64,000 nt of DNA, taken from Fibrobacter sp. UWT2. Its GTDB lineage: Bacteria > Fibrobacterota > Fibrobacteria > Fibrobacterales > Fibrobacteraceae. Below the pieces are notes generated by a model, which made no database searches, was not told the origin of the DNA, and saw only the letters and a program-made list of their open reading frames with translations. The DNA is taken from NCBI RefSeq assembly GCF_900142545.1, contig NZ_FRBF01000008.1, forward strand, positions 62,001 through 126,000, read 5' to 3'. Below, piece by piece: positions 57,093-64,000 of this stretch. Within the stretch, counting starts at the first letter, position 1. Every line of letters starts with the position of its first letter. Made by a program: the position numbers and the translations under genes.

Positions 57093-57950
57093 ATGGATTT
57101 TTCACTATTTGCTCAATTATTAAAACCGCTTTTAGGTAAAGGCCTGAATCAAGACGAGTTTGTTCAAAGCCTGTTCTATGCGATAGTAGTTTTTCCGAAT
57201 AGTGAGAGCTTTGTTGATCCTCTAGAGAATGTCAAATATTCTATGTACCGTTTATACTTTTCTGGAAGTCGTCGAATCAATGAAATTGCGTATAAAATAT
57301 GCAATTATGCTGATCGAGAAATTTTCAGGGATTATGTTTTGAAGCAGAATGATGAGGTCCAAACGCAGCTGTGTAACGCGTTTAAGCCTTATATTCGGAT
57401 TTCGAAGAGAAATGTACCTGAAAAATTAGCAGATTTGTTTTATGAAATAATTTTCAACGCATCAAAAGAAAAGGGAAAACGGAAGAGAATCCCAAAGATG
57501 AAATCTAATAAGTTTGCTGATACATCAGAGGATGTTTTGCAAATTAAAGAATCTCTTGGTGAAATTATAAAGGAATTAGTTAAAACTGGCACAAACCCTA
57601 AAGAAAGTGAACGCCTGAAAATGCATGCTGTTTGTGTTTCAAACAAAATAACAGATAGTTCTATTTTATGTGAATCGGTTACGCATTATGCTGTTGTTTA
57701 CTTCAAAACCATTAGAAAACTTTTTAGGAATGTGTCAAAATCAAATAGTATTGATTTTGATGATGTTGCGACTGCTGTAAAATTTGAATATAAAAAATTG
57801 AAAAATAAGGGTTTATCTCAGGACGAAATCTACAATGCAATGGTTCAGTGGATTTGCACCAAAACGAATTCTACAAATATTACGGCTTGTTCCGTAATAG
57901 TCTCTTTCTTTGTTCAAGATTGTGAGGTGTTTGATGTTGTTGCCAAATAA
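57093..57950 (+). CDS. ABC-three-component (ABC-3C) system variable/effector-side protein
   Basis: A 285-residue protein, AT-rich and highly charged, without recognised catalytic motifs. The N-terminus (LLKPLLGKGLNQDEFVQSLF) and helical middle (ESLGEIIKELVKTG) resemble effector-side components of ABC-3C systems with a C-terminal ABC-3C-coupling domain (CTD7-like from position and partner, tentative). Context is the evidence: it is directly followed, with overlaps, by a small middle-component protein and a DUF2326-type ATPase. ABC-3C systems were predicted to be defence systems in which an SMC/Rad50-like ATPase triggers an effector on sensing nucleic acid. AGAAG precedes the ATG. Confidence 0.55.
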   Translation: MDFSLFAQLLKPLLGKGLNQDEFVQSLFYAIVVFPNSESFVDPLENVKYSMYRLYFSGSRRINEIAYKICNYADREIFRDYVLKQNDEVQTQLCNAFKPYIRISKRNVPEKLADLFYEIIFNASKEKGKRKRIPKMKSNKFADTSEDVLQIKESLGEIIKELVKTGTNPKESERLKMHAVCVSNKITDSSILCESVTHYAVVYFKTIRKLFRNVSKSNSIDFDDVATAVKFEYKKLKNKGLSQDEIYNAMVQWICTKTNSTNITACSVIVSFFVQDCEVFDVVAK

Positions 57951-58167
57951 ACTTTGTACATATCAAGAAAGTTCTCTACCTTACTTTATTGCGATTTTAG
58001 GGGAACTCAAGAATGCTTCGATGATGCCAAGTGAGCTTTATGAAAGGGTTTTGAAGAAAGACAAAAAAATTGATTTACTGGAATTTGTAGAAATTCTAGA
58101 TAGTCTTTTTGCTTTGGGAAAAGTTGAAATTGATTTGATGACAGGGGCTTTGAAATATGCTGACTAG
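57934..58167 (+). CDS. ABC-3C middle component (MC7-like)
   Basis: About 77 residues from ATG 57934 (TGAGG upstream), overlapping the previous gene by 17 nt. LLPNKLCTYQESSLPYF at the N-terminus, SELYERVLKK and LLEFVEILDSLFALGKVEIDL match the small middle components that link ATPase and effector in ABC-3C systems; the pattern is closest to MC7 as I recall it. Winged-helix-like size. Its end overlaps the ATPase start by 11 nt, so the three products are made together. Confidence 0.65.
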   Translation: MLLPNKLCTYQESSLPYFIAILGELKNASMMPSELYERVLKKDKKIDLLEFVEILDSLFALGKVEIDLMTGALKYAD

Positions 58168-59803
58168 AATAGAGTGTGATAAATTTTTAGATGATGGAAA
58201 AGGTCGCGAACCCATCGTATTCCACTCGGGTTTGAATGTGATTTTAGGAGGTTCAAAAGCCGACAATGCTGTCGGAAAATCAACATTTTTGCTTGTACTT
58301 GACTTTGTTTTTGGGGGTGATTCCTATGTCAAATCAAATAAGATGCTTTTTGAAAGAGTCGGACATCATGAAATCAAGTTTGAATTTGAATTTAGTGGCG
58401 AAAAGTATTTTTTCTCTCGCTCAACGCAAAAGGACAAATCAAAAATTGTAAAAAGATTTGTTGGCGAAAATGTTGAAGAGTTGTCTATTGTTGACTATAA
58501 AAAACTCTTGCAACGACTTTATTCAATTCAAAATGAAGGGCTATCGTTTAGAGATTTGGTTGGAACTTTCACAAGGGCTGTTGGAAAGTACAATGCTGAT
58601 TACAGAAATCCGATGCGCTCGGCAAAGGGGGAAACTGGGGAAAAATGTGTTCGTCGTCTTCTTAGAATGTTTAATGCGTATGGACCGATTGAGTCTGCAT
58701 TGAAAGAAGAAAAAATTGCCGAAGAAAAAAAGGCGATTATGCAAAAAGCGGTAAAATACGACATAATCTCAAAGATTCCCTCAAAAACAGAATGCGAAAA
58801 AAATCAAAAAGAATTACTTCGCCTTGAACGAGAGCTAGAGACATTGAAGGTAGAAAATGAATTGGGAATATTAGATGGGAAAAGTATTGATGCAAAACGG
58901 ATAATTGAACTTCGTAATGAAAAGTCTAGACTTCTGTCCAAGAAATTCAAATTACACAATAAGCTTGAATCACTGAAAGAAAATAAAGAACGCCCGCAAA
59001 CACTGAAATCACTAGAAAAACTTCAAGATTTTTTTCCTTCTGTGAATGTAAAAAAGATTGAGGAAATAGAATCATTTCACAAAAGTCTTTGTAGTGCTTT
59101 GAAATCAGAAACGGAAGAAGTTGAATCAGCAATTGTTGATGAATTGGAAAAAATTGAAGATCAGATTCAAAAAAATGAGGATGAAATTATATCCTTAAAT
59201 GCTCCTGAAAATGTTTCATCAAAGGTTGTAAGACGGTTGGTTGATTGTGAAATGAAAATTGAAAAATTGAAAAAGCTGACCCAACAATATGAAATGAAGC
59301 AGGAATTGGAAACCGCTAAGTGCGAAATTGAGGCGAACCTTGAAAATCTTCAAAAGAGTATTTTTCCTGGGATAGAAAGTCAGATTAACGATCGCGTTGC
59401 TGAATTGAACCGATTGATAAAGGGAAGCGAAGATACTCCACCTAAAATTACTATTGAATCTTTAAAAAAATATGTGTATGAAAACGAAAAAAATGATAGT
59501 ACTGGAGCAATGGTAAGATACCAGAATCTCTTCGACTTTACGATGCTTGAAAAAACATCTTTGCCTTTTTTTGTTCAAGACTCGGCGGACTTGAAGCAAG
59601 TGGAAGATGATTCCTTCCTAAAGATCATTGACTTGTACGCAACAACGTCAAAACAAATTTTTATTGCTATTGATAAAACCGAATCCTACACAACGGACGG
59701 AAACTTACCGAAGAATATTGAGGATAATATTGTGCTAAGACTTTCCAAGGGTCATGAACTATTTGGCTTTAGCTGGAGTAAAGAAAAAACTTCTGGACAA
59801 TAG
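58157..59803 (+). CDS. ABC-3C ATPase, DUF2326-type, SMC/Rad50-like
   Basis: A 548-residue ATPase with split ABC halves. The N-terminal half has GLNVILGGSKADNAVGKSTF (Walker A with an insertion, 31-43) and Q-loop region; long coiled-coil arms span about 190-440 (ELLRLERELETLKVENELG, VDELEKIEDQIQKNEDEI); the C-terminal half has SLPFFVQDSADLKQVEDD and FIAIDKTESYTT as the D-loop/Walker B side. The signature motif is not obvious. Rad50-like ATPases of this kind bind DNA ends; here it is inferred to be the sensor of the ABC-3C system. Confidence 0.78.
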   Translation: MLTRIECDKFLDDGKGREPIVFHSGLNVILGGSKADNAVGKSTFLLVLDFVFGGDSYVKSNKMLFERVGHHEIKFEFEFSGEKYFFSRSTQKDKSKIVKRFVGENVEELSIVDYKKLLQRLYSIQNEGLSFRDLVGTFTRAVGKYNADYRNPMRSAKGETGEKCVRRLLRMFNAYGPIESALKEEKIAEEKKAIMQKAVKYDIISKIPSKTECEKNQKELLRLERELETLKVENELGILDGKSIDAKRIIELRNEKSRLLSKKFKLHNKLESLKENKERPQTLKSLEKLQDFFPSVNVKKIEEIESFHKSLCSALKSETEEVESAIVDELEKIEDQIQKNEDEIISLNAPENVSSKVVRRLVDCEMKIEKLKKLTQQYEMKQELETAKCEIEANLENLQKSIFPGIESQINDRVAELNRLIKGSEDTPPKITIESLKKYVYENEKNDSTGAMVRYQNLFDFTMLEKTSLPFFVQDSADLKQVEDDSFLKIIDLYATTSKQIFIAIDKTESYTTDGNLPKNIEDNIVLRLSKGHELFGFSWSKEKTSGQ

Positions 59804-59820
59804 GAATGTTAAAATAAAAT

Positions 59821-59840
59821 GGCTTTGCAAAAGCAAAGCC
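59821..59840 (-). terminator. Terminator between ABC-3C and res
   Basis: GGCTTTGC and GCAAAGCC pair around AAAA; on the minus strand ATTTTATTTT follows, serving res. Confidence 0.6.
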
Positions 59841-59858
59841 TGAGAAGGAATGTTTAAA

Positions 59859-62813
59859 TTACAGTTTCTCAATAATCTCCTTCAGATTTTGAGTTTTGAT
59901 TTGTTTTTCAAAATGCACATTGACGCCAGCCGAAGATAGACATTCAAAGAATTTCTTTGCGGATTCGATTTTCAATTTTTCTCCACCACGAAGATCCTTT
60001 TCGGCATCTTTAACATCCTTGCATTCCACAATAAGGTTGAGTTCTTTCTTCCCGTTTCTCTTTACGATATACATAAAGTCAGGGCTGTAGGTTTCTCCAA
60101 GAATCGTTGGAATTTGGATTGTTTTTCGAGGAATTTTGCCGAAAACATCTACTCCGTCAATGTCATTTAGTATGTCATCCTTTTCCAAAGGGGAATCGAA
60201 TGTGATTGCATCGTAGAGGTATTTTTCAGGAACATTACTGCTATCGGTTTGGGTTCCAATAAGTCCCTGTTGAATGAATTTTTCTGCGTTGCCCTTATCA
60301 TCATTCAATGATGTTTTCTTGATTCTGCTTCGTGCAATTTTCTGATAGCTGAATCGTCCCATAAGATTCTTAATTTTCCAATCGTGAATTACACGGCAGA
60401 TATTGAAAAGAGACTTCTCGTTGAATAATGGCTTGCCACCATTTTTTACAAAAATGCAAAGAGCCTTGTGCATTTCAGTAATAGGAACAGATTCCTTTGC
60501 TTGAACTCGTTGCAGGAACTTACCATAGGGAATGGGCTTTTCAGTTTCGTATGTTTTTGATTTGGAATCTTTCAAAGAAGCAAACCCGTTTTCTGTAACA
60601 AGTTCTTGTCTAGAACTTGTTAGAACTGTTTTGCTGAATAGCTCTTGCTTGATAAGTTCCGGCAAAGTCTTGGATAGTTCTTCGTTGATACTCTCCTCAA
60701 AAGTGAGCATATAATGCTCGTTCATTTTGAGCCAAAGGTCTTTTAGAACCGAGTAGTTTTTGCTGCGAATACCGATATTTTTCTTTTTGGGTTGTTTATT
60801 GCGGTCTACAATTTTTTTCTTTGTGGCACTTTGCCTGAACAAGTCTGGATACTCGCTCTCAAATGCATCTACATTATCTTTGTTGACGGGGTAACCGGGC
60901 ATGTCATCTTTGCGACGGCCGATGAATTTCTTTCCATAAAGTTCGTCGTATAAATCATCAACGTCAATTCCAAATTTTTCGGCGTAAGCTTGAAGTTGTT
61001 CCTCTGTAATAAACATCAACTCGCTACGTTCACCGTTGATTTCCGCAATCAGCTTATTTGCGAAATCCTCTTCCGTATAATCCACAATGTAGTTCAATGT
61101 AAATTCTTCATCGGTAATGCGTTTGCCGGACTCGTTTACGGGCAAACGGAGGCCGCGGCCTACTTCTTGAAGTTTACTGATTTCGCTTCCACTGGAACGA
61201 AGTTTTGCGATGGTAAATACATTTGGGTTGTCCCAGCCTTCCTTCAAGGTCCATTTGGAGAAAATGAATCGCCTTGGACTGTCAAAAGACAATAGGGTTT
61301 TCTTGTCATTCAAAATTTCGTTGACTTGCTTTGAAATTTCTTCGTCGCTAGAGGAATTGTCTTCTGCAAAATATCCACCATGAGCGTCTTCAATATTTTT
61401 CAAAGAATTTTCAAGGTAGATTTTGTAATTTTTTTCAGAAGCTTCTAGCTTGGTGATAAATTTCTTCGTTTCTGTTTTTAGAATTTCTTCAAATGATTTC
61501 TTGATATAGCCGTTTTTGTCGCGATAGGCAGCGATGTCGTCAATAAAGAATAGGGCCAGCGTCTTGATTTTGTCTTCGCGCTTGTAGTTTTCGCGTTCTG
61601 TTTCTAAATGCCGTTGAATGGCCATACGAATCATTGATTCTTGATATGGCGTGGCGTACATGTCTGGTGTGATAAAAGAACCTTCTTTTAAAATTATTCC
61701 ATTAGAAAGTAGAACGGAATTCTTTGACTCGAAAGAGTCTATTCTTAGATTGCCGAAATCGTCATGAATTTCAGATAGCAACTCGTCTATCGTTAGAGTT
61801 TTTTGACGATTCTTATTTGACGCATCTTTCCAGGAGAACTTGATTGTTTCGGATGTTTTTTCAATAGAATCTACACGGACCTTTATATTTTCAGCATCAT
61901 TAGATTGAGGTAAGTGCTCCTTAGCGATTCCTTTGATGAGATTTTGTTGAAAAGAATCGTATGCGTCGAGATTGTAGACTAGATTTTTGTAATCCTTGAC
62001 AATTTGCTTTGACTTTCCTTTTCCGATTACGATTTCGGGGTATGTTGCACCGAAACGAATAAGCATTTGAGGACAAAGCTTATTCATGATTGCGTCAATA
62101 ATTTTTGTTTCAGAAGAAAATCGATGCGGCTCGTCAATGATTACGATGGGTCGAGTTGCCTTGAGAGCGTCCAAAGGACAATAATAATTTCCAATACCAT
62201 AATCAAAATCGTCCTTTGTGTAATTTGAATTGGTAAGAAGGCTGCTGTTCAACAAAAGAACAGAAATGTACTTGTCCGATTGACCGGGGTTCTGATAAAA
62301 ACCGGAAACAGCAGAAGGAAACATCTTCCTTTTGCTGGAACTCTTTTGCCCTGAACCTTCGAATAGTCGGATTTCTGTACCGTATTCACAATCTTGCTCG
62401 AAATGACGTTTTACATCAGGACTTTTAAGGAAGTTGGCTGCACCTGCTTTAATGGCGAGTCCTGGAACTACAAGGATGAACTTACTGATACCATGTTGTT
62501 TGTGCAATTCATACATGGTCTTTGTATAGACGTATGTTTTGCCCGTGCCGGTTTCCATTTTTACATCGATGTAGATGCACGGATTTTCTGCATTGCCAAG
62601 TGCGGTTTCTGCAGAAGTGAATCCTTTCATTCCCTTGTCAAAGTCTTTTTGTAGGATCTTAAGGACTTGTTCTAATTTTTTATCTTGGGGATGGAAAATT
62701 TTGTTGGAGGCATAGTCCAATGAATTTTCGCTTTCAATTGCGTCGACGACTTGTAGAATCTTGTCAACGGCTCGTTGTTGATGCGGAAGATTTGCTTCGA
62801 ATTGAAAATCCAT
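59859..62813 (-). CDS. Type III restriction endonuclease subunit (Res)
   Basis: A 984-residue SF2 helicase-nuclease. N-terminal LPHQQRAVDKIL (Q-motif-like), Walker A METGTGKT (86-93), DEPHRF (motif II, DExH-like), GATYPEI, then KEGWDNPNVF and EVGRGLRLPVNESGKRI (motifs V-VI). The C-terminus has the nuclease core PDFMYIV...LIVECKDV (PD-ExK type, about 905-935). Together with Mod it cuts DNA about 25 bp from paired unmethylated sites after ATP-driven movement or sliding. It lies 9 nt after the mod stop, the usual mod-res order. Sequence appears intact. Confidence 0.92.
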   Translation of the reverse strand: MDFQFEANLPHQQRAVDKILQVVDAIESENSLDYASNKIFHPQDKKLEQVLKILQKDFDKGMKGFTSAETALGNAENPCIYIDVKMETGTGKTYVYTKTMYELHKQHGISKFILVVPGLAIKAGAANFLKSPDVKRHFEQDCEYGTEIRLFEGSGQKSSSKRKMFPSAVSGFYQNPGQSDKYISVLLLNSSLLTNSNYTKDDFDYGIGNYYCPLDALKATRPIVIIDEPHRFSSETKIIDAIMNKLCPQMLIRFGATYPEIVIGKGKSKQIVKDYKNLVYNLDAYDSFQQNLIKGIAKEHLPQSNDAENIKVRVDSIEKTSETIKFSWKDASNKNRQKTLTIDELLSEIHDDFGNLRIDSFESKNSVLLSNGIILKEGSFITPDMYATPYQESMIRMAIQRHLETERENYKREDKIKTLALFFIDDIAAYRDKNGYIKKSFEEILKTETKKFITKLEASEKNYKIYLENSLKNIEDAHGGYFAEDNSSSDEEISKQVNEILNDKKTLLSFDSPRRFIFSKWTLKEGWDNPNVFTIAKLRSSGSEISKLQEVGRGLRLPVNESGKRITDEEFTLNYIVDYTEEDFANKLIAEINGERSELMFITEEQLQAYAEKFGIDVDDLYDELYGKKFIGRRKDDMPGYPVNKDNVDAFESEYPDLFRQSATKKKIVDRNKQPKKKNIGIRSKNYSVLKDLWLKMNEHYMLTFEESINEELSKTLPELIKQELFSKTVLTSSRQELVTENGFASLKDSKSKTYETEKPIPYGKFLQRVQAKESVPITEMHKALCIFVKNGGKPLFNEKSLFNICRVIHDWKIKNLMGRFSYQKIARSRIKKTSLNDDKGNAEKFIQQGLIGTQTDSSNVPEKYLYDAITFDSPLEKDDILNDIDGVDVFGKIPRKTIQIPTILGETYSPDFMYIVKRNGKKELNLIVECKDVKDAEKDLRGGEKLKIESAKKFFECLSSAGVNVHFEKQIKTQNLKEIIEKL

Positions 62814-62822
62814 GGCGACCTC

Positions 62823-64000
62823 TTAGTAACGAACTTCCAGTTGAATGTTGATGTCGCTAATTCCCTTGATGTTTGCTTTTAAGGTTTCTAGCATGGTCAT
62901 GCCAAAACTGTAGCCAAATGCAACGATATGTTTGGGTTTGAAGTTGTTCTCCTCATCGTATTTTTGGAAAAGAGACTTTATACTTTCGTTGCTGATTCCT
63001 TCGTCAATAAGATATAGATAATCGTTGATTCGGAATGCCTTGTAGCCCTTTAAATCAATGGTTTCAACTTGGGCGTTGAAGGTGTGGCCATCGTTAACCA
63101 TCCATGTGGCAAGAACAGTTTCGGTTCCGAATTCCTTTAAAACAGATGCATCGCCAATATTTGTATTTATATCGAACTTGATAATTTTGTCGATGGATTT
63201 TTGCGTCGTTTTTTGAATAGTGAAATGTTTGAAACCAAGATCGCCTTCGTAGTCAGGATTTTCTTCCTTGATTTTCTTTGCTGCACGGCGGATTCGTTCC
63301 ATGCCAATTTGGTCAAGAGTATGAGGCTTGTTTATGGAGTCTAGGAATTTGATTGCGTTTTTGGTAACGGAGTTTTGTTTTTGCTCATCTAGTGCAACAT
63401 TGAGCTGTACGGCGATAAATTGGACGTTTTTCCCAAAATCCTTGTTTGAATTCATGTTGAGAATTGAGTGTGCTGTTGTGCCACTTCCTGAAAAGAAGTC
63501 AAGAACCAAATCATTCTTTTTAAGGGTAAAGTCAATAATTCTTGAAATGAGATTTTCTGGTTTTGAATTGCTGAAAACCTCAATTCCATTAAAAAGATCT
63601 TTTACCATTTGACTTGACGCTCTAGTGTCTTCGTATATGACCGATTTGAGTAAGTCGGAAGCAGTTTCTATACGCTTTTTGATGTGGGGTTGTGTTGATT
63701 CATCTTCACCCCATACAACTTCCCCTTTTTTCTCATAATCGTTAAAAGTTTCTTTCGGCCATCGCCATCCATTTGTGGGTTTTGGACAAGGCTTCTTTGT
63801 AGTGGGGTGTAAAATGTCGTAATTGTAATCGCCTGGTTTTGTATTTGAAGAATTTGATGAACTGCTGAATACTCCTTTTTCATCAACATTGTTGTAGTGA
63901 GAAACTTGCGGAAGTTCGTCTTTGTGCTTTTTTATCCAAGATCTTAATTCTTCTTGAATTTTTTCAATATTTGAATATTTGTTCTTCAAAATTTCATATT
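62823..64000 (-). CDS. Type III DNA methyltransferase (Mod), N-terminus outside the window
   Basis: The frame stays open to base 64000, so only the C-terminal 392 or so residues are seen. It has the AdoMet-binding motif I DLVLDFFSGSGTTAHSIL and the preceding GWRWPKETF and NLISRIIDF segments of beta-class N6-adenine methylases; the catalytic DPPY motif would lie to the right of the window. The order motif IV before motif I fits the beta class used by type III Mod proteins. The protein sets the recognition site of the system and protects host DNA. The apparent start at 63989 is a TTG within the gene, not the true start. Confidence 0.9.
   Translation of the reverse strand, partial: YEILKNKYSNIEKIQEELRSWIKKHKDELPQVSHYNNVDEKGVFSSSSNSSNTKPGDYNYDILHPTTKKPCPKPTNGWRWPKETFNDYEKKGEVVWGEDESTQPHIKKRIETASDLLKSVIYEDTRASSQMVKDLFNGIEVFSNSKPENLISRIIDFTLKKNDLVLDFFSGSGTTAHSILNMNSNKDFGKNVQFIAVQLNVALDEQKQNSVTKNAIKFLDSINKPHTLDQIGMERIRRAAKKIKEENPDYEGDLGFKHFTIQKTTQKSIDKIIKFDINTNIGDASVLKEFGTETVLATWMVNDGHTFNAQVETIDLKGYKAFRINDYLYLIDEGISNESIKSLFQKYDEENNFKPKHIVAFGYSFGMTMLETLKANIKGISDINIQLEVRY

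Overview
The window reads as chromosomal DNA of a Fibrobacter-type bacterium (a fibre-degrading anaerobe of the Fibrobacterota). The reasons are two lipoproteins with the FISUMP (Fibrobacter succinogenes major paralogous) domain, a TIGR02147-type protein, many secreted lipoproteins with Ser-rich 'SSSSS' linkers, and scattered plant-cell-wall genes: an expansin-like protein, a GH9 endoglucanase and a CE2-type esterase. This is inference from content; no rRNA or tRNA gene is present to confirm it.

Layout. 1-4597 (minus): a diguanylate cyclase, a Y-family DNA polymerase, a YolD-like protein and a partial EF-G-like GTPase. 4678-10414 (minus): expansin-like lipoprotein, two Bat-type TPR proteins, a polytopic membrane protein fused to an NPCBM domain, and an M18 aminopeptidase. 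10511-12279 (plus): MCE/MlaD protein and a secreted partner. 18075-12287 (minus): a tightly overlapping operon of prenyl synthase, dxs, SPOUT methyltransferase, pyrF and a membrane-anchored protein. 18181-26220 (minus): secreted and lipoprotein genes, a TIGR02147 protein, a second diguanylate cyclase and a CE2-like esterase. 26384-32066: cytochrome c, an XPB-N-terminal-like protein, LysR regulator, FISUMP lipoprotein and an AAE-family transporter. 32258-43853: repeat lipoprotein, PRPP synthase homologue, lysA, a histone-tail/CBM48 fusion, rpe, DUF4874/DUF4832 protein, GH9, FISUMP lipoprotein, a coiled-coil membrane protein and an amidase. 49910-44033 (minus): a complete oligopeptide ABC importer. 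50288-54687 (plus): metY and leuS.

From about 54.84 kb to the right edge the sequence turns visibly AT-rich and becomes a defence-type island. It holds a four-gene overlapping operon (DUF4417 protein, a 'SGHYKP' protein, an unknown small protein, and KptA RNA 2'-phosphotransferase), a divergent three-gene ABC-three-component (ABC-3C) system, and a type III restriction-modification pair whose Mod gene runs off the edge. The KptA operon is the best candidate for an undescribed system.

Two further patterns cut across the window. At least eight genes without a usable Shine-Dalgarno have a TATnTTnn box ending only 4-7 nt before the ATG, which suggests leaderless transcripts. Several small dispersed repeats sit at gene 3' ends, often supplying the stop codon, and one of these repeats is translated in frame inside the M18 aminopeptidase gene.
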